In this document: piece after piece, positions 52,671-60,027 of the stretch
How the letters are laid out: the number at the start of each line of letters is the position of its first letter
Position numbering within the stretch: position 1 is the stretch's first letter
Source: a virus
IMG/VR virus record: IMGVR_UViG_3300008262_006986
Location: 1-64,000 of that record
Strand: one strand, 5' to 3'
DNA: 64,000 nucleotides
Made by a program: the position numbers and the translations under genes
The notes under the pieces: generated by a model
Databases searched by the model: none
Told to the model about the DNA's origin: nothing
Seen by the model: the letters and a program-made list of their open reading frames with translations, nothing else

Positions 52671-53124
52671 TTACTTTATGGCTATTGCAACGATTGCCAG
52701 CAAAAGAAGTCATGATATGCAGACGCAGCATGGATGTGTCATAACCGATGATAAAAACAGAATTTTGAGCATCGGTTATAATGGATTTGCAAGGGGTATG
52801 AAGGACGATGAGTTGCCAAACTTAAGGCCAAAAAAGTACACATGGATGCTTCATGCAGAAAGAAATGCTTTAGCAAATTGTATGGTTAGGCCTGATGGTG
52901 GTATTGCATATGTTACTGGACAATGCTGCCTTGATTGTGGAATGGCTCTCTGGGAACATGGTATAAAAAAAATTTATATGATAGATGGGCATGGCACAGT
53001 TTTGTATGATGATGAAATGAAAGCTAATTGGAATACATTTATAGAACACACAGGTATTGATGTACACAAAATCAAGCCAGATTTAGATTGGGCAAAATCA
53101 GTTTTTGATAAGTTTTGTAATTAG
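52621..53124 (+). CDS. dCMP deaminase-type zinc enzyme
   Basis: 167 aa. LHAERNALANCM gives the catalytic HAE motif, and TGQCCLDCGMALW gives the second zinc Cys pair; the usual PCxxC has Cys in place of Pro. MQTQHGCVITDDKNRILSIG and YNGFARG match the substrate region of dCMP deaminases. It makes dUMP for dTMP synthesis. It overlaps the preceding gene by 50 nt. Confidence 0.85.
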   Translation: MTEGAFQSKIIRPSFVDYFMAIATIASKRSHDMQTQHGCVITDDKNRILSIGYNGFARGMKDDELPNLRPKKYTWMLHAERNALANCMVRPDGGIAYVTGQCCLDCGMALWEHGIKKIYMIDGHGTVLYDDEMKANWNTFIEHTGIDVHKIKPDLDWAKSVFDKFCN

Positions 53125-53186
53125 TTTGTATTCTCTATTTGGATTTTTTCCAGCAATAGAATAGAATTATTGGAGCGGAGCAAAAG

Positions 53187-53963
53187 ATGGGTTACGAAAT
53201 ACATTTTAAATATTACAATAAAAAGGAAAACTCCTTTGACTATGACTGTGATAATCCACAAATACTCAAAAAAGTATATGGGAAAATTGATGAGGATTAT
53301 CCTATAGAAAAATTGATGTCTCATGTAAATACGCAATATGCAAGAAGAGACATTTTAGTTTTTGATGCTGATATCTACGAATTTGTAAGAAAAAAGATTA
53401 CTTTCAAACAAACAAAAAATGGTTTTAACTTAAAGAACAAAAAATTTACGATTAAAAATGACCCAATTTTTGATTACGAAGATGAAGATACAGATGCAGC
53501 GCCTGATGTTCCAGAATTAGGGCACAAACATTTACCAGAGCACCATCCTGTCGCACCGCCACAGCCTGACTTGGTTCCAAGGCCTGCGCCTGTTGTGCAA
53601 CAAACCAACATCAATCTAGCATCTGCACCGCCTCCTCCAAAACAAAAAAGAGTTATAAAAACAGTTGTTTTTGCCCCGCTGACAGCAGAGGCAAGACAAA
53701 AGTTTCCTTATAAGTTCACTATTGACAAAAGGTATCCGGTATTTTCAGAAAAACTAATTATGAATGGAGTTGGATTAATTATCGAGACTGTTGATGATCT
53801 TGGAAATACAGTACATGTAAATGATGAACTTTTTGTATCAGATGATATTAATTTAATTGGAGATAGTGAAGTTGATTTTTCGTCAAGATCAAAATCTAGT
53901 GTTGACAATAGATTGAACTGGAGTGGTGTTGTTAAAGACGGTAGTGTTCCAAAATTGAGGTGA
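53187..53963 (+). CDS. Uncharacterised protein with Pro-rich linker
   Basis: 258 aa with SD GGAG upstream. It begins MGYEIHFKYYNKKENSFDYD. A Pro/His-rich linker (HLPEHHPVAPPQPDLVPRPA, residues ~115-150) joins an N-terminal domain to a beta-rich C-terminal domain. No enzyme motif. No family is recognised. It lies between the deaminase and gp32. Confidence 0.55.
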   Translation: MGYEIHFKYYNKKENSFDYDCDNPQILKKVYGKIDEDYPIEKLMSHVNTQYARRDILVFDADIYEFVRKKITFKQTKNGFNLKNKKFTIKNDPIFDYEDEDTDAAPDVPELGHKHLPEHHPVAPPQPDLVPRPAPVVQQTNINLASAPPPPKQKRVIKTVVFAPLTAEARQKFPYKFTIDKRYPVFSEKLIMNGVGLIIETVDDLGNTVHVNDELFVSDDINLIGDSEVDFSSRSKSSVDNRLNWSGVVKDGSVPKLR

Positions 53964-53967
53964 TGCC

Positions 53968-54330
53968 ATGAGCAAAGAAAGAAAAAAGTTACAGAAGAAG
54001 AAGGCTCGTCAAAAAGCTGTTAAGAAAAAAATTATTGAGAAGAGGCTCGAAGCCCGAAGAGAGGCAAAGCTCGTCCGTGAAAGAGATGAAGCTTATGAAA
54101 GAGCTTTTGCAAAAAAACAAAATTTGAATCTTTCCGCTGAAGAGATAAAGGAAAGACTTGAAAATAACATGAAAATTCTTGAAGCTTTGGAAGAAGAATA
54201 TTTGAAAGAAAACCCAGACAACAAGAAGAATGTTGAAAGCGTAAAAGAACAACTTGAACTTCAAAAGGAAATGCTTGCTGCTGTAAAGGAAAAAGAAGAA
54301 TCTTTACAAAATCAGAAAAATTCTGATTGA
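53968..54330 (+). CDS. Charged coiled-coil protein
   Basis: 120 aa, almost all helical with alternating Lys/Arg and Glu. The N-terminal 35 residues are strongly basic (KERKKLQKKKARQKAVKKKI), and the C-terminal half is acidic coiled coil (ILEALEEEYLKENPDNKK). It may bind nucleic acid. No family is recognised. SD GAGG lies close upstream. Confidence 0.55.
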   Translation: MSKERKKLQKKKARQKAVKKKIIEKRLEARREAKLVRERDEAYERAFAKKQNLNLSAEEIKERLENNMKILEALEEEYLKENPDNKKNVESVKEQLELQKEMLAAVKEKEESLQNQKNSD

Positions 54331-54354
54331 AAATTGGCGTGATAATAATACAAT
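54327..54354 (+). promoter_or_regulatory. Sigma70-like promoter for gp32
   Basis: TTGAAA, 16-bp spacer, TACAAT. It overlaps the stop codon of the preceding gene and would give a ~85-nt leader before gp32. Confidence 0.55.
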
Positions 54355-54375
54355 AATTTAAGTTGTTTGTTTTAA

Positions 54376-54438
54376 TGCATTCGTTGAATGCAGGCAATCA
54401 ACTTGACAAATTTTACTTTTTTTACTTTTTTTACGAGG
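54376..54438 (+). promoter_or_regulatory. Candidate gp32 autoregulatory leader (hairpin plus U-rich tract)
   Basis: A perfect 7-bp hairpin (TGCATTC 54376-54382, GAATGCA 54386-54392, loop GTT) is followed by AAC 54400-54402, which could close a pseudoknot with the loop. An unstructured tract of repeated TTTTACTTT units then runs to SD GAGG at 54435-54438. T4 gene 32 mRNA has the same order (5' pseudoknot, A/U-rich stretch, SD), used for autogenous repression. Confidence 0.5.
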
Positions 54439-54445
54439 TTTACAC

Positions 54446-55423
54446 ATGAGTTACGAAATTGAAGATATTAACATGGAGCAAATGGGCCTAGAGGCTGCTG
54501 CCCTTAACAAAGAAACCACAGCGATGGATAACTTTGTTAAGATGCCCGAAAAAGAAGGATATGTCCTTCTTCGGTTGCTCCCAGCCCTAAAAGGCAAGTG
54601 GCATTTCTGCGCCACAAGAATTCACCGTCTTGGTGAATACCCCAATTCAAAAACTTTTCATTGCCTTCGCCAAAGAGTCAAGACTCCAAAAGGTTTTATG
54701 TGGTTGAATCCCACAAACAACCCGAAGGATGACTGCCCAATTTGCCAAAAATATGGTGAATTGTGGAAGATTGCCAACAACCAACATGGTGATGAGCAAA
54801 TCCGTACCCAGAATACCGCCCGTGGCATCAAGCCAATCGAGCGATTTTACTGGAACACGATTGTGCGCCAACAGCTGAATCCAAAAACCAATTCCATGGA
54901 CACCAATGTTGGCCCCAAGGTGTTTTCTTGCGGGAAGACCTTGCAGACCATCATAATTGATTCCATCAATGGAAATCAAATAACCGGCTTGAAGAAGCTT
55001 GGCAATGTTCTCCATCCATCTGAAGGCAGAGACTTCCGATTGGTGAAGAAAATCAAGAAAGGCAACGGTGGGTTTGAATACCCTGACTATGCTCAAAGTA
55101 GCTTTGAGGACATTTCTCCTCTTGGCACAGATTCCGAAATCAAATCATGGCTTGCAAATCTCCATGATCTTGACAGTTTCAGGGTGTTGTTGCCTAGGGA
55201 AGAAATCATTGCTGCAATGGCTGAATTCTTCAACGGTGGCAATGAAAAGGCTGACTGGGAAGATGATTCCCCCAAGTCAGCTAAACCACAACCCGCAGCT
55301 GTAAAAGCAGCAACGCCAGCAGCTAAACCTGTTGCCAAAGCTGCTCCCAAGTCCGAGATCGAGGATTTAATCAATCTTGGAATGGATGACGAACTGCAAG
55401 CTGCCCTCGATAAGCTAGGCTGA
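54446..55423 (+). CDS. gp32: Single-stranded DNA-binding protein (T4 gp32 family)
   Basis: 325 aa, near T4 gp32 (301 aa). The core has YVLLRLLPALKGKWHFCATR, TFHCLRQR and DDCPICQKY, which supply the His/Cys zinc site. LHDLDSFRVLLPREEIIAAM lies near the end of the core. An Ala/Pro/Lys linker leads to an acidic C-terminal tip (EIEDLINLGMDDELQAALDK) that recruits partner proteins. It coats ssDNA in replication and recombination. Confidence 0.9.
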   Translation: MSYEIEDINMEQMGLEAAALNKETTAMDNFVKMPEKEGYVLLRLLPALKGKWHFCATRIHRLGEYPNSKTFHCLRQRVKTPKGFMWLNPTNNPKDDCPICQKYGELWKIANNQHGDEQIRTQNTARGIKPIERFYWNTIVRQQLNPKTNSMDTNVGPKVFSCGKTLQTIIIDSINGNQITGLKKLGNVLHPSEGRDFRLVKKIKKGNGGFEYPDYAQSSFEDISPLGTDSEIKSWLANLHDLDSFRVLLPREEIIAAMAEFFNGGNEKADWEDDSPKSAKPQPAAVKAATPAAKPVAKAAPKSEIEDLINLGMDDELQAALDKLG

Positions 55424-55435
55424 TATTAATTTACC

Positions 55436-55467
55436 CGCACCAAGGAGTTGTTTGGCTCCTTGGTGCG
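55436..55467 (+). terminator. Rho-independent-type terminator after gp32
   Basis: A perfect 12-bp stem (CGCACCAAGGAG / CTCCTTGGTGCG) with an 8-nt loop. The T-run downstream is interrupted (TCCTTTCG then an 8-T run about 15 nt later), so it may act as an attenuator. Confidence 0.7.
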
Positions 55468-55508
55468 TCCTTTCGTATTCTTTTTTTTAAAAATTTAGGA
55501 GATTTGAG

Positions 55509-56732
55509 ATGGCAAGAGCAAAAAAAGCTGATGCTGGCGATGACGATATTTTTGCAAGCCTCGCAAGCAATACTGGCGGTGAGGTAGTAGGGGAATCTGA
55601 AAAAGCCTCCAACTATTATATCGATACTGGCAATTTAGCAATTAATTATTGTTGTTCAGGAAGGTTTATCAAAGGTGGCGTTCCCGGTGGTCGTTTAACA
55701 GAGATATTCGGCCCCAGCGCTTCATCAAAGTCGTTATTGGGGACTAATTTACTCTTCGGTTGTCAGAAGCTTGGTGGCATACCGATATTGATTGATAGTG
55801 AAAACGCCATAAACAAGGATTTCATTAAGAAGGCCTCTCACGCTGACCTTAATAGAATTGTTAGATACACACCAGAAACGCTAGAAAAGTGTTTCCATGT
55901 CATGTATCTTGCAATTGAGCATATTCGTAGCAACAAGAAATATGCTGATAAGCCTATTGTAATAGTTTATGACTCTATTTCTGTTAGCCCTTGTGCCAGA
56001 GAATTCAGGGAGACTGATCTGCCTGAAGGATATACACAGGCTGATTTTAAACGCATAGTTGGCGGTAATGAGCAGCCGGGAGAACGGGCAAAGATTTGTA
56101 GCAAGGAGCTTAGAAAACTCAATACTATCATGGAAGAAAACAATGTTAGTGTTGTGATTATGAATCAGATTAGAGATAAAATTGGAGTTCTATACGGAAA
56201 TCCTGAAACAACCGCAGGCGGGGGCAACTCTTTGCCTTTTTATGCATCTTTGAGATTTCGCACTCAAACGCAGAAAAAGATTGAAGAAAAAGTGCCGGGA
56301 CTTGCGAAGAAAAAAAGTATCGGCATCAACATCAAAATTAGCAACAAGAAAAACAGGAGTGTTAGACCTTTTATTGAGGTTGAGAACATTCCTCTATTCT
56401 TCGAAAAAGGAATTAATCCTATTGGCGGGCTTCTGGGAGCCCTGCTAGATGCGGATAGAATAGTAGCTGGAGGTGCTGGCAACTTTACAGTCAGGCCGGA
56501 ATATGCAAACGGAAAAGAAGGTTTTAAATTTAAATCAAGTATGGAAAGAAATGATGTTCCTATTGAAGTGCTAACAGAATGTCCGTCCTTGATCGATGCT
56601 AGCTCATCTGAGGAGGTTTTGGAATATCTTGAGCCATTCAAAGAGGCAATCAATGCTACTGACAATCCTGATGTTGAAGCATTTGATGCTGGCGATGGGG
56701 ATGACGAAGAGATTGATAACATTCTAGGCTGA
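55509..56732 (+). CDS. uvsX: Recombinase UvsX (RecA/Rad51 family)
   Basis: 407 aa with SD AGGAG. Walker A IFGPSASSKSLLGTN follows the T4 UvsX form (GPSKSFKS) rather than RecA GPESSGKT. IVIVYDSISVSPC is Walker B; TAGGGNSLPFYASLRFR is the L2-type region. The C-terminus is acidic (DAGDGDDEEIDNILG), as in T4 UvsX (391 aa). It drives strand exchange for recombination-dependent replication. Ends before a terminator. Confidence 0.95.
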   Translation: MARAKKADAGDDDIFASLASNTGGEVVGESEKASNYYIDTGNLAINYCCSGRFIKGGVPGGRLTEIFGPSASSKSLLGTNLLFGCQKLGGIPILIDSENAINKDFIKKASHADLNRIVRYTPETLEKCFHVMYLAIEHIRSNKKYADKPIVIVYDSISVSPCAREFRETDLPEGYTQADFKRIVGGNEQPGERAKICSKELRKLNTIMEENNVSVVIMNQIRDKIGVLYGNPETTAGGGNSLPFYASLRFRTQTQKKIEEKVPGLAKKKSIGINIKISNKKNRSVRPFIEVENIPLFFEKGINPIGGLLGALLDADRIVAGGAGNFTVRPEYANGKEGFKFKSSMERNDVPIEVLTECPSLIDASSSEEVLEYLEPFKEAINATDNPDVEAFDAGDGDDEEIDNILG

Positions 56733-56742
56733 ACCTTGATTG

Positions 56743-56771
56743 TTGCAAAAAACAAGGACTTCCGGTACAAT
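56743..56771 (+). promoter_or_regulatory. Sigma70-like promoter embedded in terminator hairpin
   Basis: TTGCAA (56743-56748), 17-bp spacer, TACAAT (56766-56771). The -10 occupies the loop of the uvsX terminator and the spacer is its left arm. Predicted transcript start at ~56778, before the acyl carrier protein gene. Confidence 0.5.
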
Positions 56772-56792
56772 GCCGGGAGTCCTTGTTTTTTT
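56747..56792 (+). terminator. Rho-independent terminator after uvsX
   Basis: AAAAACAAGGACT-T-CCGG (56748-56765) pairs with CCGG-G-AGTCCTTGTTTTT (56773-56790), 17 bp plus one mismatch, ending in a U run. The loop is TACAATG. Confidence 0.85.
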
Positions 56793-56803
56793 GGGGGAAA
56801 GGT

Positions 56804-57046
56804 ATGCAAGCCCAGACTACTGTTCAAGACGGCATCAAAGAAGTTTATTTCGAAATATTCAACGAAAAATTGTGCCCTGAAGATTTCGACATCTGCTTAT
56901 CCAGCAAAGGAGTTGATAGTTTGGATATTGTTGATTTGATATATAATCTTGAAGATAAGTTCAATATTAAACTTGATATGAATAAAAAAGATTCTGCTAA
57001 TTTAACATTATCAAATGTTGCAGACATGATCAAGGAGAGGATTTGA
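56804..57046 (+). CDS. Acyl carrier protein
   Basis: 80 aa from the ATG at 56804 with SD AAAGG. The phosphopantetheine site is GVDSLDIVDLIYNLEDKFNI (DSL at residues ~45-47), matching the LGADSLD..ELxxxLExxF pattern of bacterial ACP. The C-terminal helix fits TLSNVADMIKERI. Length is normal (E. coli AcpP 78 aa). It would be modified by host ACP synthase. Phage ACPs are unusual; the partner enzyme is not visible here. The stop overlaps the convergent gene by 17 nt. Confidence 0.85.
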   Translation: MQAQTTVQDGIKEVYFEIFNEKLCPEDFDICLSSKGVDSLDIVDLIYNLEDKFNIKLDMNKKDSANLTLSNVADMIKERI

Positions 57047-57497
57047 TCATATAAGTGCCTTTTTTGACCATTTCAATTTGAATTCCACGAATGCTCAATT
57101 TTTTTCGCACTTCAGAAAAGTGTGTTGATAGGCTACTTGTAGAAATATTTTCTGCAAAAAAAAGTTTCTTGATTTCTTCAAGGCTAGTTTTTTGATTTTG
57201 CATGAATGTTTTTTCGATTGTATCTCTTATCTTTTTTGCTTTAGTATTTTGTCTTTTTTTTAATTGTAGATTTTTTTTCATAATTACATAACTTGAGTTA
57301 TTATCCGTATAGTTTTGATTGCAAAGTAATTTTATGAAATCTTGAATTGTCTTGATGTTTTTTGTATCAGTTTTGACAATAGAAATATTGCATCCAAAAT
57401 TTTCCGAAAAATCAATTAGTTGTTTGAGGTATTTTCTTGATATGAAAAATTTTCTATTTTCTTTCGTTGTGAGCATCAAACAAATTTTCTGTGACAT
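57030..57497 (-). CDS. Uncharacterised protein, possible DNA-binding
   Basis: 155 aa with SD AAGG 7 nt upstream. The C-terminal ~60 residues (KTSLEEIKKLFFAENISTSS, LSTHFSEVRKKLSIRGIQIE) look like a winged-helix or helix-turn-helix unit. The N-terminal half is unknown. It lies between, and opposite to, the ACP and amidoligase genes, so it could regulate them. Confidence 0.5.
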   Translation of the reverse strand: MSQKICLMLTTKENRKFFISRKYLKQLIDFSENFGCNISIVKTDTKNIKTIQDFIKLLCNQNYTDNNSSYVIMKKNLQLKKRQNTKAKKIRDTIEKTFMQNQKTSLEEIKKLFFAENISTSSLSTHFSEVRKKLSIRGIQIEMVKKGTYMIKSSP

Positions 57498-57554
57498 TAT
57501 ATTGCCTTTCTTTATGGTTATAATATTATAAGTACAAATCTATAAGGTTTGCAA

Positions 57555-58478
57555 ATGTTTAGTTTTTGTTCTAGAAGGATGGGAGTTGAATTAGAATACA
57601 ACTCATTTGATCGGCTCAGTCGTTCAAGCTCGGAAAATAATCTGCCTAATGGTATTTATGTTTTTGGAGACATAATCAAAAATACACTTGGAAAAAGTGT
57701 TGATATTAATAAATGGCATCAAACAAATAATAATGATCATTGGATTGTCAAACCAGACTCTAGTTGTGGTCTTGAAGTATGCAGCCCGCCGGATCAGCCT
57801 TACCATGCCTTGTTAGAAATTCGTAAAGTAATTGAGGGCTTGTTAAGCCACAAGTCTATTGCTGCCGACGATAGATGTAGCTTGCACTTACATGTAGAGG
57901 TTGAGGACTTTGATGAAAAAGATTTGTGCGCTTTAGTTGCGAGATGGATTCAATTTGAGCATTTTTTCTTTTTCTTGACTAAGAAAAACAGGTGGTTGAA
58001 CAGATACTGCAAACCGCTAGGATTTTACTATGAGTTTGATGGCTCATGTAGAGTCACAATAAAAAAATGCATGGAGATATTAAGTGAAAATAAATATTTT
58101 GCTATAAATTTTTTCCATTATAAAAAGGAAAAGAGGAAGACAGTTGAATTTAGGATTATGGGAAATGATGCTTGCATGGATGTAGATGATGCCATAAATT
58201 GGTGTAAGTTAATTCTATGTTTTGTTGAAAGATGTAAAAAATTGAATTACGAATCAACATTTATAGGTGATATTAGTTATGCAAATATTGATCAAGTAAA
58301 CAAATTCCTCAACATTCATGATTTTTTTGATGAAGATGATGTTATTCTATGGGTAATATCTAGACTGAATGAAACATTGAATGAGCATTTACATGATGGG
58401 AATATTTGGAAGCAAATAATTCAATATTGTAAACCAAGTATCAGAAACCTCATAGAAGAGTTGCAAGGAAAAATATAA
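57555..58478 (+). CDS. Amidoligase (COOH-NH2 ligase, glutamine synthetase-like fold)
   Basis: 307 aa from the ATG at 57555 with SD AAGG. RRMGVELEYNSFDR at the N-terminus, DHWIVKPDSSCGLEVCSPPD, then CSLHLHVEVEDF and KRKTVEFRIMGN are the four blocks of the Amidoligase_2 family. Known members form amide bonds between carboxyl and amine groups on peptides or cell-wall parts. It is coupled to the next gene (TAATG). The substrate is unknown. Confidence 0.75.
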   Translation: MFSFCSRRMGVELEYNSFDRLSRSSSENNLPNGIYVFGDIIKNTLGKSVDINKWHQTNNNDHWIVKPDSSCGLEVCSPPDQPYHALLEIRKVIEGLLSHKSIAADDRCSLHLHVEVEDFDEKDLCALVARWIQFEHFFFFLTKKNRWLNRYCKPLGFYYEFDGSCRVTIKKCMEILSENKYFAINFFHYKKEKRKTVEFRIMGNDACMDVDDAINWCKLILCFVERCKKLNYESTFIGDISYANIDQVNKFLNIHDFFDEDDVILWVISRLNETLNEHLHDGNIWKQIIQYCKPSIRNLIEELQGKI

Positions 58479-58924
58479 TGTTGAAATCAAAAAATTTTAT
58501 AGAGATGGTCGATCTTTGCAAACTCTGGGCTAAGGTCATGCGACCTTTTTCATCTTTTAAAATGAGCTATGAAGTAGAAAAAAGGTTCAATGCTTACAGA
58601 TTATGGAATGTTGATTTAGACGGATATAACATATGTGTGTTTTACACAGAGACAGAAATTGAGAAAAGTATAGTCAGAAGCATTCAGATTTTTAGTAAGA
58701 ATCTTTTTACCTTGCCATTTCATATTGTGTTCAAGGTTGGAATATCTATTTTAGGGAATCAAGATTCAAATATCTTTTTTTCATTTGTAAGAGAAGGCAC
58801 TACAGTTTTTTGTTGGACCAAGGTAGAGGATGAAAATGGTGAGCCGTTGCCACTAGTTGAGGAGGAAGTTGAGTATAAATATTATATGGGAAGAAAATTT
58901 GCTTATATAAGTGATCAGCATTAA
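58478..58924 (+). CDS. Uncharacterised protein coupled to amidoligase
   Basis: 148 aa; ATG overlaps the amidoligase stop (TAATG). It begins MLKSKNFIEMVDLCKLWAKV and has a beta-rich middle (AYRLWNVDLDGYNICVFYTE) and an acidic C-terminal strand pattern. Its coupling suggests it acts with the amidoligase. No family is recognised. Confidence 0.6.
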   Translation: MLKSKNFIEMVDLCKLWAKVMRPFSSFKMSYEVEKRFNAYRLWNVDLDGYNICVFYTETEIEKSIVRSIQIFSKNLFTLPFHIVFKVGISILGNQDSNIFFSFVREGTTVFCWTKVEDENGEPLPLVEEEVEYKYYMGRKFAYISDQH

Positions 58925-58945
58925 TTTAGTTTTATGTCTGTATAG

Positions 58946-58953
58946 CATAAATA
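58946..58953 (+). promoter_or_regulatory. Late element CATAAATA
   Basis: CATAAATA lies 29 nt before the next ATG, with SD AAGGA between them. One mismatch to the T4 late core. Confidence 0.45.
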
Positions 58954-58982
58954 TAGTAGTCTTTTTTATAAAGGACACTTCA

Positions 58983-59285
58983 ATGAAAAAAACAGACAAG
59001 ATTCAGGCCTTGCTCATCAACCATCTTTTAAAACATGGGCACATTCAGTTAAGGCTACCAGATGGAGTTCTTCTAGAGATAGGGATCACGGAAGAAAGTG
59101 AAAACGGAAAAATTCTGAAGTCAGATGATTACTGTTGGGTTATTGCTAAAAAAGAGAACAGAGCAGCTGTTATCGATAGCTACAATCTTGGTATTCGATT
59201 TGAAGACGAAGACAAAGCGATAGTTCTAGATGAAACATTTGTTGATTCTGATGGTATATCCATAAGACAAGTGAATGTAGTCTAA
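58983..59285 (+). CDS. Uncharacterised small protein
   Basis: 100 aa from the ATG at 58983 with SD AAAGGA. It has LRLPDGVLLEIGITEESENG and SDDYCWVIAKKENRAAVIDS, a beta-rich pattern. No family is recognised. Late element upstream. Stop codons interlock with the convergent gene by 4 nt. Confidence 0.6.
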   Translation: MKKTDKIQALLINHLLKHGHIQLRLPDGVLLEIGITEESENGKILKSDDYCWVIAKKENRAAVIDSYNLGIRFEDEDKAIVLDETFVDSDGISIRQVNVV

Positions 59286-59611
59286 GGACTATAAAATAAA
59301 TTACCAACTATTTGTTCTATACGGTAATTACCAGATAATTCTTGGCAGAATTGAATAGTGCCAATAGCTACTTTGTTTTCTATTGGCACTTCAAAGTCTA
59401 CCCAGAAAACTAAACCATGTTTTTCTATTATGGTTTTGCTGATCATTATTTTATTTCCTTGAATTTTTTTGTCATATTCTAACATCGACCAATTATTTGC
59501 ATATAATTTTACAGAGTTTATTGCAAGGCTCATAAGGGTTCTGTAATCAATAAACTTTGTCCAATTGGCTGTTAGCAAATCTGCTAATTTTTCTTTTTTT
59601 AAAATTGACAT
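59282..59611 (-). CDS. Uncharacterised small protein
   Basis: 109 aa. It begins MSILKKEKLADLLTANWTKF. It has a helical N-terminus and a strand pattern HGLVFWVDFEVPIENKVAIG. No SD is visible; the ATG is 11 nt from the divergent ATG at 59623. Family unknown. Confidence 0.55.
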   Translation of the reverse strand: MSILKKEKLADLLTANWTKFIDYRTLMSLAINSVKLYANNWSMLEYDKKIQGNKIMISKTIIEKHGLVFWVDFEVPIENKVAIGTIQFCQELSGNYRIEQIVGNLFYSP

Positions 59612-59622
59612 GGAGAAATCTC

Positions 59623-59913
59623 ATGGCAAGTAAGAAACCAGAGTCTGTATTCAAAACTTTTGCACATACTCTGGGTGATGGTGATCTTAATTTCCTGTGT
59701 AGCAGACTACACTATAGGTATCAAGATGATTTTGCAGAAGCTTTGAATTATCTAGATACTTTGAAGCTTGATGAAAATGAACTTAACCCTGCATCCTACT
59801 GCTTATCAAATGCAAAAAACAATGAGGAATTTGATAAGTTGACAGATATGCTTACATACTTCTTGCTGAAAGAGTATGATAAAAGAGGATTCAGGTCCGA
59901 ACAACTCGTATAA
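59623..59913 (+). CDS. Uncharacterised small helical protein
   Basis: 96 aa from the ATG at 59623 with SD GGAG 7-8 nt upstream. It reads MASKKPESVFKTFAHTLGDG and then is helical with acidic residues. No family is recognised. Its end is followed by a structured gap and a terminator. Confidence 0.55.
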   Translation: MASKKPESVFKTFAHTLGDGDLNFLCSRLHYRYQDDFAEALNYLDTLKLDENELNPASYCLSNAKNNEEFDKLTDMLTYFLLKEYDKRGFRSEQLV

Positions 59914-59962
59914 TTGAGTCGTTTCCCTTGAAAGGTGGTGATTTCCAACCCTGACTCAATTT

Positions 59963-59990
59963 GCCGGATTCCTTCGGGAATCCGGCTTTT
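59963..59990 (+). terminator. Strong rho-independent terminator with UUCG loop
   Basis: A perfect 10-bp stem GCCGGATTCC / GGAATCCGGC with a TTCG tetraloop is followed by TTTT. Upstream, TTGAGTC and GACTCAA near 59914-59962 could also pair across a short element. Confidence 0.85.
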
Positions 59991-59993
59991 CTA

Positions 59994-60021
59994 TTGACAT
60001 TTTGCTGATTTGTTCGATAAT
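59994..60021 (+). promoter_or_regulatory. Sigma70 promoter placed 6 nt before a start codon
   Basis: TTGACA (59994-59999, perfect), 16-bp spacer, GATAAT (60016-60021), then 6 nt, then the ATG of the Hel308-like gene. No SD. Predicted leaderless mRNA. Confidence 0.7.
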
Positions 60022-60027
60022 TAATTC

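Noticed and set aside
54403-54408. Perfect TTGACA in the gp32 leader as a -35 box
   Set aside because: No -10 at 15-19 bp downstream; that space is T-rich. The promoter at 54327-54354 is better.
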